64,000 bases of DNA, taken from CAZGCA01 sp964524145. Its GTDB lineage: Bacteria > Hydrogenedentota > CAZGCA01. Below the pieces are notes generated by a model. It saw nothing but the letters and a program-made list of their open reading frames with translations. It was not told the origin of the DNA and searched no databases. The stretch is taken from assembly GCA_964524145.1 (NCBI GenBank), contig CAZGCA010000013.1, positions 1 to 64,000 of the forward strand, in the 5' to 3' direction. This document shows positions 8,537-17,589 of the stretch, piece by piece. Position 1 is the first letter of the stretch. Each line of letters starts with the position of its first letter. The translations under genes were made by a program, and so were the position numbers.

Positions 8537-10980
8537 CACAACGCTCGGCTCTTGTGGCTTTGGCAACGGTTCTCCTCGCATGCGCTCCCGCTTACGCGCA
8601 GAAATACGAGGGGCTTCCCATCAAATCCATCGAAATCGTCGGCAACCATCTTGTCAGCGACGAGTTCATCAAATCGCAGATCGCCCTTAAGCCCGGTGAC
8701 GTGCACACAAAACGCGCTCGTCAAAACGTCATACTCAAACTGTCGCAGCTTGGAAAGTTCGCTGACATTGTCGTCGACGCGGAGAAGACCGACGACAACC
8801 AGGTCGAGCTCACGTTCATTGTCCGTGAACGCAGGGTTATCGACGAGATCAAGTTTGTAGGAAACAAAAAGCTGAACGACAGGGACCTCAAGGAGGCGTT
8901 GACCCTTCGCGTGGCCGACACGTACCTGCCCCAATCGTTCGACAACGAGCAGCAGAAGATAGCCGATCTCTATGCCCAGCGCGGCTATTCCAACGCGCAG
9001 ATCGACGTCGAGATTCACGAGGTTGCCCCGTCCCGCGTCTGTGTCGTCTACCACATTGCTGAAGGAGGCAAAGCGCGCATTAGGAAGGTTAGCTTCGAGG
9101 GGAACACAGCCTTCACGGACAGAGAGCTGCGCAAGATGATAAAGACGAGAAAGGCGCTTCTGTTCCTGGGTGGGAAGTTTGACGAGACGAAATTCCAGGC
9201 CGACCTCGCAAGAATCCTTGCCGAGTACGGCGATAAGGGGTACATCGACGCGCGAATAGTCGGTACCGACCTGGACTATTCCACCAAGCCGGGCAAGCTT
9301 CTGATAACCGTGCGACTCGACGAAGGGTCGCAGTACCGTGTCGGATCGCTCGTCCTGGAAGGCAACAAAGTTTTCGACGACGATGAGCTCCTCGATCTTA
9401 TTACGGTGCATGACGGCGATATCTATAATAAAGGCGAGGTACACGGCGACCTGGCCCGCGGGAAGCGCGGCGACATCCACCGGATTGCGACGTTTTACTT
9501 CGATGCGGGCTACATCACGTGCGAGGTGACGCCGCAGGTGACGCGCGACACGAAACAGCATCTGGCGCATGTAACCCACAAGATCGACGAGAAGAAGCTT
9601 GTTTACGTCGGCGAGATAGACATCTCGGGCAACGTCATCACCCAGGACAAAGTCATCAGGCGCGAGCTCACGATATTTCCCGGGGACCGGTACGACGGTG
9701 AGAAGATACGCCGGAGCGTTCGGAAGGTCAGGAACCTCCGCTATTTCGAAGACGAAATAGAGATATCCCGCGAATTCACCACCGAGGACTCTGCCGACCT
9801 CTTTCTACGAGTAACTGAGGGCGACACCGGTGCCTTCAACTTCGGCGGCGGGTTCAGCTCCGATGAGGGTGTGCTCGGGTTTCTCGAGCTTGAACTGCGG
9901 AACTTCGATATTGCCAACTTCCCGCGGTTCAGCGGGGCCGGGCAGACGTTCGGGCTGAGGTTCCAGCATGGCGAGAGCCGGCGCGAACTCGGCCTGTCTT
10001 TCACCGAACCGCACGTGTTCGGCTATCCGGTCTCGTTCGGGTTTGACATATTCAAGCGGGAGCTGGAGTACCTCACGAACAGCGATTTCGCCGAAGATAG
10101 GATAGGGCTGCGGCTGCGGTTCGGCAAATCGTTGTCGGAATACACTCGCGGATCTCTCATGCTTCGACTCGAGGACGTCGATATAACCGACGTCCGGGAC
10201 GACGCCCCCGGCGAGCTGAAGGAGGAGGAGGGGGCGCGGTCCACGATCAGCGCCACCGTGGAACTGACGCGGGACACGCGTGACTACATTATGGATCCAA
10301 CAACGGGCTCGCGGCACAGGGTATCGTTGGAGCTTGCCGGGGGCCCGTTTTTCGGCGATACGGACTTCGTAAAGCTGATGCAGGACTCCGTCTGGTACCA
10401 TCCGCTGACGAAAGACGGTAAGCTGGTTCTCTCGTTGCACGAGACTTGGGGTATTGTCGAGGAGTACGGTGACAGCGACGGCGTGCCGATATTCGAGAGG
10501 TTTTTCGTTGGCGGATCGAGCACGGTGCGTGGCTACAACTATCGCGATATCGGGCCGCGCGCGGACGACCGAGTCTACACGACCGTCCCGCTGGCTCTCA
10601 TACATCCGCGACTTCTTTTCGACCGCGACGAATACGGGTCTCCGTTGAGGTGGCTTGTCCGTGCCGGCTGGCCCGTGCCTGTGCCGACCGGCGAGCGCGA
10701 TGATACACCCGTCGGCGGGAAAGTGCGGCTCGTCGGAAACGTGGAGCTGGGCTACGCACTGAGCCGGTATTTCAAAGGGTATCTGTTTGCCGACGGAGGA
10801 ACCGCCTGGGCAGAGCTTGACGACGTTACGGATCTCGACGACCTCAGGTTCAGCTTTGGCCTCGGCGTAGGTGTAAGAACCCCGATCGGCCCAATCAGGG
10901 TCGATTACGGTTTCCCGATCAACCCTGACGAGTATCAGGGCAACGGCCGTTTGCACTTCACCACGGGGTTCCGGTTCTGA
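8533..10980 (+). CDS. bamA: Outer membrane protein assembly factor BamA
   Basis: About 815 residues. Five POTRA repeats (roughly residues 25-430, first one starting GLPIKSIEIVGN) are followed by a surface-antigen/Omp85 beta-barrel ending in an aromatic residue (TTGFRF). BamA folds beta-barrel proteins into the outer membrane. I chose TTG at 8533 because it overlaps the clpC stop as TTGA, follows GAGGAAA, and begins directly with a signal peptide (LTQRSALVALATVLLACAPA, cleavage near AYA-Q). An upstream in-frame start at 8443 would add about 30 implausible residues. Coupling of clpC to bamA is unusual. Confidence 0.95.
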   Translation: MTQRSALVALATVLLACAPAYAQKYEGLPIKSIEIVGNHLVSDEFIKSQIALKPGDVHTKRARQNVILKLSQLGKFADIVVDAEKTDDNQVELTFIVRERRVIDEIKFVGNKKLNDRDLKEALTLRVADTYLPQSFDNEQQKIADLYAQRGYSNAQIDVEIHEVAPSRVCVVYHIAEGGKARIRKVSFEGNTAFTDRELRKMIKTRKALLFLGGKFDETKFQADLARILAEYGDKGYIDARIVGTDLDYSTKPGKLLITVRLDEGSQYRVGSLVLEGNKVFDDDELLDLITVHDGDIYNKGEVHGDLARGKRGDIHRIATFYFDAGYITCEVTPQVTRDTKQHLAHVTHKIDEKKLVYVGEIDISGNVITQDKVIRRELTIFPGDRYDGEKIRRSVRKVRNLRYFEDEIEISREFTTEDSADLFLRVTEGDTGAFNFGGGFSSDEGVLGFLELELRNFDIANFPRFSGAGQTFGLRFQHGESRRELGLSFTEPHVFGYPVSFGFDIFKRELEYLTNSDFAEDRIGLRLRFGKSLSEYTRGSLMLRLEDVDITDVRDDAPGELKEEEGARSTISATVELTRDTRDYIMDPTTGSRHRVSLELAGGPFFGDTDFVKLMQDSVWYHPLTKDGKLVLSLHETWGIVEEYGDSDGVPIFERFFVGGSSTVRGYNYRDIGPRADDRVYTTVPLALIHPRLLFDRDEYGSPLRWLVRAGWPVPVPTGERDDTPVGGKVRLVGNVELGYALSRYFKGYLFADGGTAWAELDDVTDLDDLRFSFGLGVGVRTPIGPIRVDYGFPINPDEYQGNGRLHFTTGFRF

Positions 10981-11010
10981 GCGGTCGCGTGGGAACGTGG
11001 AGAAAGATGC

Positions 11011-11039
11011 TTGCATATTTACCCGTTTGCTGGTATACT
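11011..11039 (+). promoter_or_regulatory. Sigma-70-type promoter for skp/ompH
   Basis: TTGCAT (11011-11016), a 17-base spacer and TATACT (11034-11039). It lies about 130 bases upstream of the chosen skp start, leaving a fairly long leader. It argues against an upstream translation start placed close to the promoter. Confidence 0.65.
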
Positions 11040-11165
11040 AAGGGCTGATTATGCTGATTCCCGTAGCCTCCGTCTTTGGTCTTGACAACGATGGACAGGA
11101 TTGGGGCGGTGGGTTCTGTTTGGGGGCTTGGCAAGAGGAAGTGTGTGACGGAAGGGGACAGGTTA

Positions 11166-11723
11166 ATGAGCGAACCGGCCAGGATACTGAGGTCGGTGGT
11201 CGCAGCACTCATACTTGCAGCATTTGCGATATCGGTGCCTCTTCAGACGTCCACGGCGCAGCCCTTGAAGGCGGGTTCCTTCAAGGTCGGCTTCGTGGAT
11301 ATGGAGGAGGCGTTTAACGGATACCTCAAGACGAAAACCGCATCGAACGAAGTCGATGCGGAGTTTAACAGAAGCGACGAAGAGATCAAGGCCAAAAAAC
11401 AGGACATTGCAAAACTCAGGGAAGAGATTGAGCAAAAGGAGGCGATTCTCACAGAGCAAAGACTAGGAGAACTCAAAGATCAGTTGTCCCAAAGGCAGCT
11501 CGAGCTTCGGTTGTTTGCACAGAAGGCTCAGAGCGATTTAGATAGATTAGAACGCAAGAAAACGATGGAGATTATTGACGAGATCGAGAACGCAGTCAAA
11601 GAAATAGGCACCAAAGAGGGTTTTGACCTAATATTCAAGAAACGGCACCTCTTGTGGGGTTCGCCGGCCCTCGATCTGACTGGTAGCGTGCTCGATATCC
11701 TCAACAAGCAAGAAGGAACCTAA
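11166..11723 (+). CDS. skp: Periplasmic chaperone Skp/OmpH family
   Basis: About 185 residues. A signal peptide (residues 1-30, ending near STAQP) is followed by the OmpH strand FKVGFVDMEEAFNGYLKTK, a long charged coiled coil (about residues 60-150) and a C-terminal strand. Skp holds unfolded outer-membrane proteins for BamA. The ATG at 11166 is chosen because it follows AAGGGGACAGG and starts just before the hydrophobic signal; an in-frame ATG at 11076 would put 30 residues in front of it. Position between bamA and lpxD is the classical one. Confidence 0.88.
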   Translation: MSEPARILRSVVAALILAAFAISVPLQTSTAQPLKAGSFKVGFVDMEEAFNGYLKTKTASNEVDAEFNRSDEEIKAKKQDIAKLREEIEQKEAILTEQRLGELKDQLSQRQLELRLFAQKAQSDLDRLERKKTMEIIDEIENAVKEIGTKEGFDLIFKKRHLLWGSPALDLTGSVLDILNKQEGT

Positions 11724-11908
11724 CTGTCCGAAGCTGGCGTTTGCCCAGCAGAGGGCACGTTCATATATGGAGAGCGGGGGATTGGGAGGAAGATGTTGAA
11801 GTACTTGACAACATCTTCCGGGATGGTACGGCACAACGTGGTTTGCGAGACGAGGTGCCTGACGACCGCCCTTCGGCTCCCCGGATATGGACGGCGGGAG
11901 AAGTGGAA

Positions 11909-12964
11909 ATGGAGAAATCCCTGAGGGAGATCGCCGAACTCGTCGGAGGCGAAATCGAAGGCGACCCCGATACGATAATCTCGGGCGTTAGCGGGATAAA
12001 GGAGGCTCAGGAGGGCGAGATCACCTTTGTAGCGAACTCACGCTACACCAGCCTGATCGAGACCACGGGAGCCTCGGCAATCATCGTTACGCCCGAAACT
12101 CGCCGAAACGGCCAGAACACCCCTTTTCTAAGGGCTGAGAACCCCTATCTAGCGTTTCTCGGCGTGGTGGATCTCTGGGTTCCCCAAGAGCACACCACAT
12201 CAAAAGGCGTCCATCCGACCGCCGTGGTCGGGAAGAACGTGACGATGGGTGCCGAGTGCACCCTCGGTGCATATTCTGTAGTCGGTGACGACGTCACCCT
12301 GGGGGATCGTGTCACTGTTTATCCCCATGTCGTCATCGGTGACCGCGTGAAGATCGGCAGCGGGACAGTGCTCTATCCCCACGTGACCGTGAGGGATCGG
12401 GTTTCTATCGGCAACCGGGTCATTATTCACAGCGGAACACGGATAGGATGCGACGGTTTTGGGTTTGCGCCGATAAAAGGCCAGCATCACAAGGTGCCAC
12501 AGGTAGGAACCGTCGTAATTGAGGACGACGTCGAGGTCGGTGCCAACGTGACGATCGACCGTGCCACCTTTCAGAAGACGCTGATCAAGAAGGGCACGAA
12601 GATAGACAACCTCGTCCAGATCGCCCACAACGTCGAAGTGGGCGAGAACTCGATCATTGTCGCCCAGGTAGGTATTTCGGGAAGCACAAAGATCGGTGAC
12701 GGGGTGACTCTGGCAGGTCAGGCTGGCATTGTCGGGCATATCGAGATCGGTGACGGGGCGATTGTGGCGGCGCGTGCCGGCGTCACCAAGAACGTCGAGC
12801 CGTACACCTGCGTCTCGGGGCTGCCCGCTACCCTCCATGAAAAATGGCAGAGGATGGTTGCCGTTCAAAGGCGTCTTCCGGAGATAAACAAACAGATCCG
12901 TCGATTCGAAAAAAGGCTTGCTGCCCTCGAACAAGTGCTCGATGCCGAACCAAAGAACGATTGA
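11909..12964 (+). CDS. lpxD: UDP-3-O-acylglucosamine N-acyltransferase LpxD
   Basis: 351 residues from ATG 11909, preceded by GGGAG. LpxD adds the second acyl chain in lipid A synthesis. The N-terminal domain (residues 1-100) starts with SLREIAELVGGEIEG, followed by a left-handed beta-helix of hexapeptide repeats (about residues 105-310), including the conserved catalytic-histidine region LVQIAHNVEVGENS and the FGFAPIKGQHHKVPQVG block. A C-terminal coiled-coil helix ends the protein. It overlaps the next gene by 23 bases. A longer in-frame start at 11741 lacks family support. Confidence 0.94.
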   Translation: MEKSLREIAELVGGEIEGDPDTIISGVSGIKEAQEGEITFVANSRYTSLIETTGASAIIVTPETRRNGQNTPFLRAENPYLAFLGVVDLWVPQEHTTSKGVHPTAVVGKNVTMGAECTLGAYSVVGDDVTLGDRVTVYPHVVIGDRVKIGSGTVLYPHVTVRDRVSIGNRVIIHSGTRIGCDGFGFAPIKGQHHKVPQVGTVVIEDDVEVGANVTIDRATFQKTLIKKGTKIDNLVQIAHNVEVGENSIIVAQVGISGSTKIGDGVTLAGQAGIVGHIEIGDGAIVAARAGVTKNVEPYTCVSGLPATLHEKWQRMVAVQRRLPEINKQIRRFEKRLAALEQVLDAEPKND

Positions 12965-14300
12965 ACGCACGGTATCCTATTCGGGCACGGGTCTGCATAC
13001 CGGCAACGAGACGACGGTAACGTTTAAGCCGGCTCCGCCGGGCAGCGGAGTCGTCTTTTTCCGGAGCGACCTCCCGGGGATGCCCTCGATAAAAGCGGAC
13101 ATAGACAACGTCGTCGATGTCTCGCGGGGCACGACCCTGGGCACAAACGGGATCAAGATCCTCACCGTCGAACACCTCCTCGCAGCGGTCGCCGGTCTCG
13201 AGATCGATAACCTCTACGTTGATATCGACGCGAATGAACCACCCGTGGGGGACGGGAGCGCACAACCGTTTGTCGAAGTCCTGCTCGAGGCAGGCGTTGT
13301 CGAGCAAGACGCCGAGCGGCAGATCTACGTGGTTGATGAACCGCTGATTCTCCGGAACGGCGACGTGACCTTGACCGTCGTACCGGACGACGCGTTTCGC
13401 ATATCATTCACTATCAGCTTCGACCACAAGGCTATCGGTACCCAGTACGGGTCCTTCAAGATTTCACAGGACTCTTTCCCGGAGGAAGTGGGTGCGGCGC
13501 GGACCTTCTGCCTCCTTCATGAGGTCGAACTCTTGCAGGAGCAAGGGCTTATAAAAGGCGGCAGCCTGGACAACGCGGTGGTTGTCGGGGATGAGGGCAT
13601 ACTGAACGAGAATTTGCGTTGCCCGGACGAGTTCGTGCGCCACAAGGTGCTCGACCTGCTCGGCGACCTGTTCCTGCTCGGTTGCCCGATCCGCGGTCAC
13701 GTGGTCGCCATAAAGTCGGGTCACGCAGCGAACGTTGCCATGACGAAGAAGATACGCGACCGGATGCGTGAAGAAGCCCGCTCCTCCGATCAGGGCGTCG
13801 GTTCCCGGACGCCGATAACTGTGTTTGACGACACGTCCCTAAACATCGAACAGATAAAGAGGGTATTGCCGCATCGGTACCCGTTCCTGCTGATAGACAA
13901 GGTTCTCTCGCTTGTACCCGGCAAGACGGCCGTCGCTATCAAGAACATCACGGTGAACGAGCCGTACTTTGAAGGTCACTGGCCGGACTATCCCGTCGTG
14001 CCCGGGGTGTTGCTTGTTGAGATGATGGCCCAACTCGCCGGCCTTATGCTCGTGCAGTCCTCTGCGCCCGATCACAGGGCTTTCTTTCTTGGAATTGACA
14101 AGGCCCGGTTTCGCATACCTGTGCGGCCGGGAGATCAACTGCAGGTAGAGGTCGAGGCTGTTCGGTTCAGAACCCGAACCGGCAAGGTGCGCGGGCGCAT
14201 ATTCGTCGGGAAGACGCTCGTTGCAGACGCAGATCTGCTCTTCTCCCTGATGGTGCCAAAGGATTATGACGACCTTCCGGTGCAACATCATGGGCCGTGA
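12942..14300 (+). CDS. lpxC-fabZ: Bifunctional LpxC deacetylase / FabZ dehydratase fusion
   Basis: 452 residues. The N-terminal 285 are LpxC, the zinc deacetylase committing UDP-acyl-GlcNAc to lipid A: zinc-site motifs TVEHLLAA and RHKVLDLLGD and the basic/His motif KSGHAANV are all present. After a short linker, residues about 305-450 are FabZ, the hotdog-fold 3-hydroxyacyl-ACP dehydratase, with PHRYPFLLID and GVLLVEMMAQLAG. Such fusions are known in Bacteroidota and relatives. The start ATG lies within the end of lpxD. Fusion joins lipid A synthesis and fatty-acid elongation, which compete for hydroxyacyl-ACP. Confidence 0.96.
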   Translation: MPNQRTIERTVSYSGTGLHTGNETTVTFKPAPPGSGVVFFRSDLPGMPSIKADIDNVVDVSRGTTLGTNGIKILTVEHLLAAVAGLEIDNLYVDIDANEPPVGDGSAQPFVEVLLEAGVVEQDAERQIYVVDEPLILRNGDVTLTVVPDDAFRISFTISFDHKAIGTQYGSFKISQDSFPEEVGAARTFCLLHEVELLQEQGLIKGGSLDNAVVVGDEGILNENLRCPDEFVRHKVLDLLGDLFLLGCPIRGHVVAIKSGHAANVAMTKKIRDRMREEARSSDQGVGSRTPITVFDDTSLNIEQIKRVLPHRYPFLLIDKVLSLVPGKTAVAIKNITVNEPYFEGHWPDYPVVPGVLLVEMMAQLAGLMLVQSSAPDHRAFFLGIDKARFRIPVRPGDQLQVEVEAVRFRTRTGKVRGRIFVGKTLVADADLLFSLMVPKDYDDLPVQHHGP

Positions 14301-14379
14301 GATCGTCACGGGCAATCGTCGTCCGGGAATCCGCGGGCGGCGTCCCTGAAAAGGGAATCGAGCGTGCGAGCTTTTTCTC

Positions 14380-14409
14380 TTGACAACGGCTTCAAGTTTG
14401 TGGTATTAA
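14380..14409 (+). promoter_or_regulatory. Sigma-70-type promoter for lpxA
   Basis: TTGACA (14380-14385), an 18-base spacer and TATTAA (14404-14409), in the 229-base gap between lpxC-fabZ and lpxA. It likely gives lpxA, the GnnA-like gene and lpxB an independent transcript with a leader of roughly 115 bases. Confidence 0.65.
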
Positions 14410-14529
14410 TAGAGATGGTTTCCCCATAGATATTCACACCATCTGTATCCAAGATAAGGGATTCCGGCGTTTGTACTGTCTGTAGGCTTCTCTGGAAACG
14501 TCTAATCTGAATATCGGCCAGTATCCTGG

Positions 14530-15306
14530 ATGGCTATACATCCAACAGCAATAGTAGATCCGAAGGCTGATCTTGGTGCCGATGTGCACATCGGGCCATA
14601 CTCGATAATCGGGCCCCAGGTCAAGATCGGTAGAGAAACCGTTGTGGAATCGCACGTCACCATCAGCGGCGACACAATTATTGGAGAGAGAAATCACATT
14701 CACTCGCACGCGGCGTTAGGGGTGCCCCACCAGTCGCTCAAGCCCCCACAGGGCGAGCCGAAACTGCGGATCGGGAGTGGAAACTCGATCAGAGAGTTCG
14801 CCACAGTCAGTACGGGGTGGGGAGACGACTGGGAGTGCACGACCGTAGTGGGCGATAACAACCTTTTCATGGCATACACACACGTGGCACACGACTGCAA
14901 GATAGGAAACAACGTGGTTATGGCGAATTGCGCTCAACTCGGCGGCCACGTACAGGTTGAGGACCTGGCTATCATCGGTGGTCTTGCAGGAATACACCAG
15001 TTTTGCCGTGTCGGAACACTTTCGTTTGTCGGGGGGGTGTCGAAGGTTCCCAAGGATGTGCCCCCGTACTGTAGGGTTGACGGAAATCCCGCCCGATGCC
15101 ATGGGCTCAACGGTATAGGGTTGGAGCGCAACGGTGTTCCGGAGTCTTCTCGTTTGGGGCTGAAGCGTGCTTACAAAATACTCTTTCGGTCAGGGTTAAA
15201 CACCACGCAGGCCATCGAGAGGATCAAGAAAGAAGTCGCTCAAGGCGATGAAACCCAACACCTAATCTCGTTTATTGAGGGGGCGAAGCGGGGCGTTACG
15301 AAGTAG
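14530..15306 (+). CDS. lpxA: UDP-N-acetylglucosamine acyltransferase LpxA
   Basis: 258 residues, the normal length. The left-handed beta-helix of hexapeptide repeats covers about residues 1-190 and a helical C-terminal domain follows. The catalytic histidine is in YTHVAHDCKIGN and the acyl-ruler region is HQFCRVGTLSFVGG. The glycine at the position corresponding to E. coli Gly173 is retained, which in characterised enzymes goes with long (C14-type) rather than C10 chains; that is inference by alignment. A GnnA-like gene follows, so the acceptor could be a 3-amino sugar nucleotide. The ribosome-binding site is weak. Confidence 0.95.
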   Translation: MAIHPTAIVDPKADLGADVHIGPYSIIGPQVKIGRETVVESHVTISGDTIIGERNHIHSHAALGVPHQSLKPPQGEPKLRIGSGNSIREFATVSTGWGDDWECTTVVGDNNLFMAYTHVAHDCKIGNNVVMANCAQLGGHVQVEDLAIIGGLAGIHQFCRVGTLSFVGGVSKVPKDVPPYCRVDGNPARCHGLNGIGLERNGVPESSRLGLKRAYKILFRSGLNTTQAIERIKKEVAQGDETQHLISFIEGAKRGVTK

Positions 15307-15423
15307 CCGATCCGGCCAACAGCTTGGCCGAAGACGATGACGCAGGACGTATAGAATTCCATCACAATTATCAAAGCAAGACGGGCGCCAGAGCATGGTG
15401 TTCTGCGCATCACACGCTCAGCT

Positions 15424-16401
15424 ATGGGGCAGAAAGAGACGGATTCCGTTGTGAAAGTCGGCGTTATAGGAGTCGGCCATTATGGTCGTAACCACGCACG
15501 CGTGTACGCGGACCTGTCGGAGATTGAACTGGCAGGTGTGGCCGACATCGACGAGGAGACTGCTCGCAGTGTCGCGGATCAGTTCGGAACGCGACCGTAC
15601 ACGGATTATCGCGAGATGCTCGGCGAGGTGAGTGCCGTTAGCGTTGCGGTGCCGACATCCATGCACCATTCCGTGTCGGCGGATTGCCTGCGTGCCGGCG
15701 TCCACGTCATGGTCGAAAAGCCAATTGCCGCAAAGGCTTCCGACGCGGACGACCTTGTGGATCTCGCCGCCGCGTGCGGCCTGGTGCTGCAGGTCGGCCA
15801 TGTTGAACGGTTCAACGGAGCGATCAGGAAACTTCATGAAGTAGTCGATAGACCGCTATTTATAGAGGCGCACCGGCTCAGCACGTACCCGGACAGAAAT
15901 GTGGATGTGGACGTTGTGCTGGACCTCATGATCCACGAAATAGATATCGTGCTCGGCCTTGTTCGATCTCCCGTAACAAGCGTTGACGCGGTGGGAGTGC
16001 CTGTTCTGTCGGATAGCGAGGATATAGCAAACGCGCGATTGAAATTCGAATCGGGCTGTGTGGCAAACCTCACTGCCAGCCGGGTGTCGGTGACGAAGAT
16101 GCGCAAGATAAGGGTTTTCTCGACAGATGCTTACGTATCGCTCAACTACAGCGATCAACGGTTGTCCGTCTACCGGCGGAACCCAGGGGAGCCGGCCCCG
16201 GGTGAGTCGCGTATGACCCTTGTGAATGTCGAGGACGTTCCGGTCGATCGAGGCGAGCCGCTCAAGCTGGAGCTCGAGTCGTTCCTGCACTGTGTGAGGA
16301 CGGGCGACCAGCCGGTTGTGAGCGGCCGGGACGGGCGTGCCGCGCTGGCCCTGGCACAGCAGATAGCGGACTCCGTACGGGAATCGAGTGTCATCCAATG
16401 A
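15424..16401 (+). CDS. Gfo/Idh/MocA oxidoreductase, GnnA-like
   Basis: 325 residues. The N-terminal Rossmann fold has GVIGVGHYGRNHARVY, the EKPIA motif is near residue 97, and the C-terminal part is the usual alpha/beta substrate domain with GHVERFNGAI. Position between lpxA and lpxB matches GnnA, the NAD-dependent dehydrogenase oxidising the GlcNAc 3-OH of UDP-GlcNAc so that GnnB can install a 3-amino group for all-amide lipid A. No GnnB aminotransferase is adjacent, so the role is inferred. The start could also be GTG 15451. Its last codons overlap lpxB (ATGA). Confidence 0.8.
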   Translation: MGQKETDSVVKVGVIGVGHYGRNHARVYADLSEIELAGVADIDEETARSVADQFGTRPYTDYREMLGEVSAVSVAVPTSMHHSVSADCLRAGVHVMVEKPIAAKASDADDLVDLAAACGLVLQVGHVERFNGAIRKLHEVVDRPLFIEAHRLSTYPDRNVDVDVVLDLMIHEIDIVLGLVRSPVTSVDAVGVPVLSDSEDIANARLKFESGCVANLTASRVSVTKMRKIRVFSTDAYVSLNYSDQRLSVYRRNPGEPAPGESRMTLVNVEDVPVDRGEPLKLELESFLHCVRTGDQPVVSGRDGRAALALAQQIADSVRESSVIQ

Positions 16402-17570
16402 GCGGTAAACGGGTGTTGTTCGTCGCGGGAGAGGCTTCCGGTGATATGCACGGAGCCAACTTGATCAGAGAGATAAAACACCGGTTGCCGACTCTCGATA
16501 GTGAAGGGCTTGGCGGCCAAGCGATGGCCCAGGCAGGCATGAAGCTGCACTACGATCTGGCGGGGATGGCGATCATGGGGTTTACCGAAGTGGCCAGGAA
16601 GCTGTTGCTTCTAAGACGCATATTTCGCCGGACGGTCGCCATGCTTGAACAGAACCGGCCCGACCTGCTGGTGCTTATAGACTATCCCGACTTCAATCTG
16701 AGGCTCGCGAAACGCGCCAAAGCACTCGGGATCCCCGTCATTTATTTCATCAGCCCGCAGGTATGGGCGTGGCGCGGGGGCAGGGTGAATCTCATATCGA
16801 AGCTGGTTGAGAAGATGATAGTCATACTTCCGTTCGAGGAGGATATCTACCGTAATGCGGGAGTGGACGTCGCCTTCGTAGGACATCCCCTGGTTGACAG
16901 GCTCGCCGGTTACGAGATGGACCGAAAACTCATCTGCGAACTTGAGAACGACAAATCGTGTCCCTGTATCGGGCTGCTTCCAGGCAGCAGAGCACAGGAG
17001 GTAGAGCGGATCCTGCCTATCATGCTTCGCTCGGTTCGGATACTCGCCGAGAAGTACCCTGCGGCACGCTTTCTCGTCGCGTGTCGGGACGATGAGAGGG
17101 CCGAGTACATACGGAATTGTCTGGACGACGGCAAGACCCATGTTCCCGTGCGGTTGGTTTCGGGACGCACCTACGAGGTCATCAGTTCCTGCGACGTTTG
17201 CCTTGTGGCGTCTGGCACTGCAACGCTGGAAACAGCGTGGCTCGGCACGCCGATGGTGATCGTCTACAAGGTGTCGCTTGTTTCAGCACTGATTGCGAGC
17301 GTACTCATACATGTAAGGACCATAGGTCTTGCTAACATAATGGCTGGCAAGGAGATAGTGCCGGAATTCGTCCAGTCCGACGCCCGCCCCGATGGTATTG
17401 CCCGAGCTGTGGCTCGCCTTATCGATGAGCCCGCGGCCCGAGACACAATGGTGGCGGAACTGAAACTGGTTCGAGAGAAGATGGGCGAACCGGGTGCGTC
17501 ACGTCGTGCGGCGGAGATAATCGTTGGCATGCTCGATGGCCAGGTGCCGGAAACCGTTGTCGCCGCTTGA
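16398..17570 (+). CDS. lpxB: Lipid-A-disaccharide synthase LpxB
   Basis: 390 residues, GT19 family. It condenses UDP-diacylglucosamine with lipid X at the inner membrane. Family blocks seen are VLFVAGEASGDMHGANLI at the start, LVLIDYPDFNLRLAK, YFISPQVWAWR, VGHPLVDRL, and GLLPGSRAQEVERILPIML with a late SGTATLETAWLGTPMVIVYK donor site. It overlaps the oxidoreductase by 4 bases. LpxH/LpxI and LpxK are not in the window. Confidence 0.96.
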   Translation: MSGKRVLFVAGEASGDMHGANLIREIKHRLPTLDSEGLGGQAMAQAGMKLHYDLAGMAIMGFTEVARKLLLLRRIFRRTVAMLEQNRPDLLVLIDYPDFNLRLAKRAKALGIPVIYFISPQVWAWRGGRVNLISKLVEKMIVILPFEEDIYRNAGVDVAFVGHPLVDRLAGYEMDRKLICELENDKSCPCIGLLPGSRAQEVERILPIMLRSVRILAEKYPAARFLVACRDDERAEYIRNCLDDGKTHVPVRLVSGRTYEVISSCDVCLVASGTATLETAWLGTPMVIVYKVSLVSALIASVLIHVRTIGLANIMAGKEIVPEFVQSDARPDGIARAVARLIDEPAARDTMVAELKLVREKMGEPGASRRAAEIIVGMLDGQVPETVVAA

Positions 17571-17589
17571 ATAGGTGAAGAGTGGGAAG

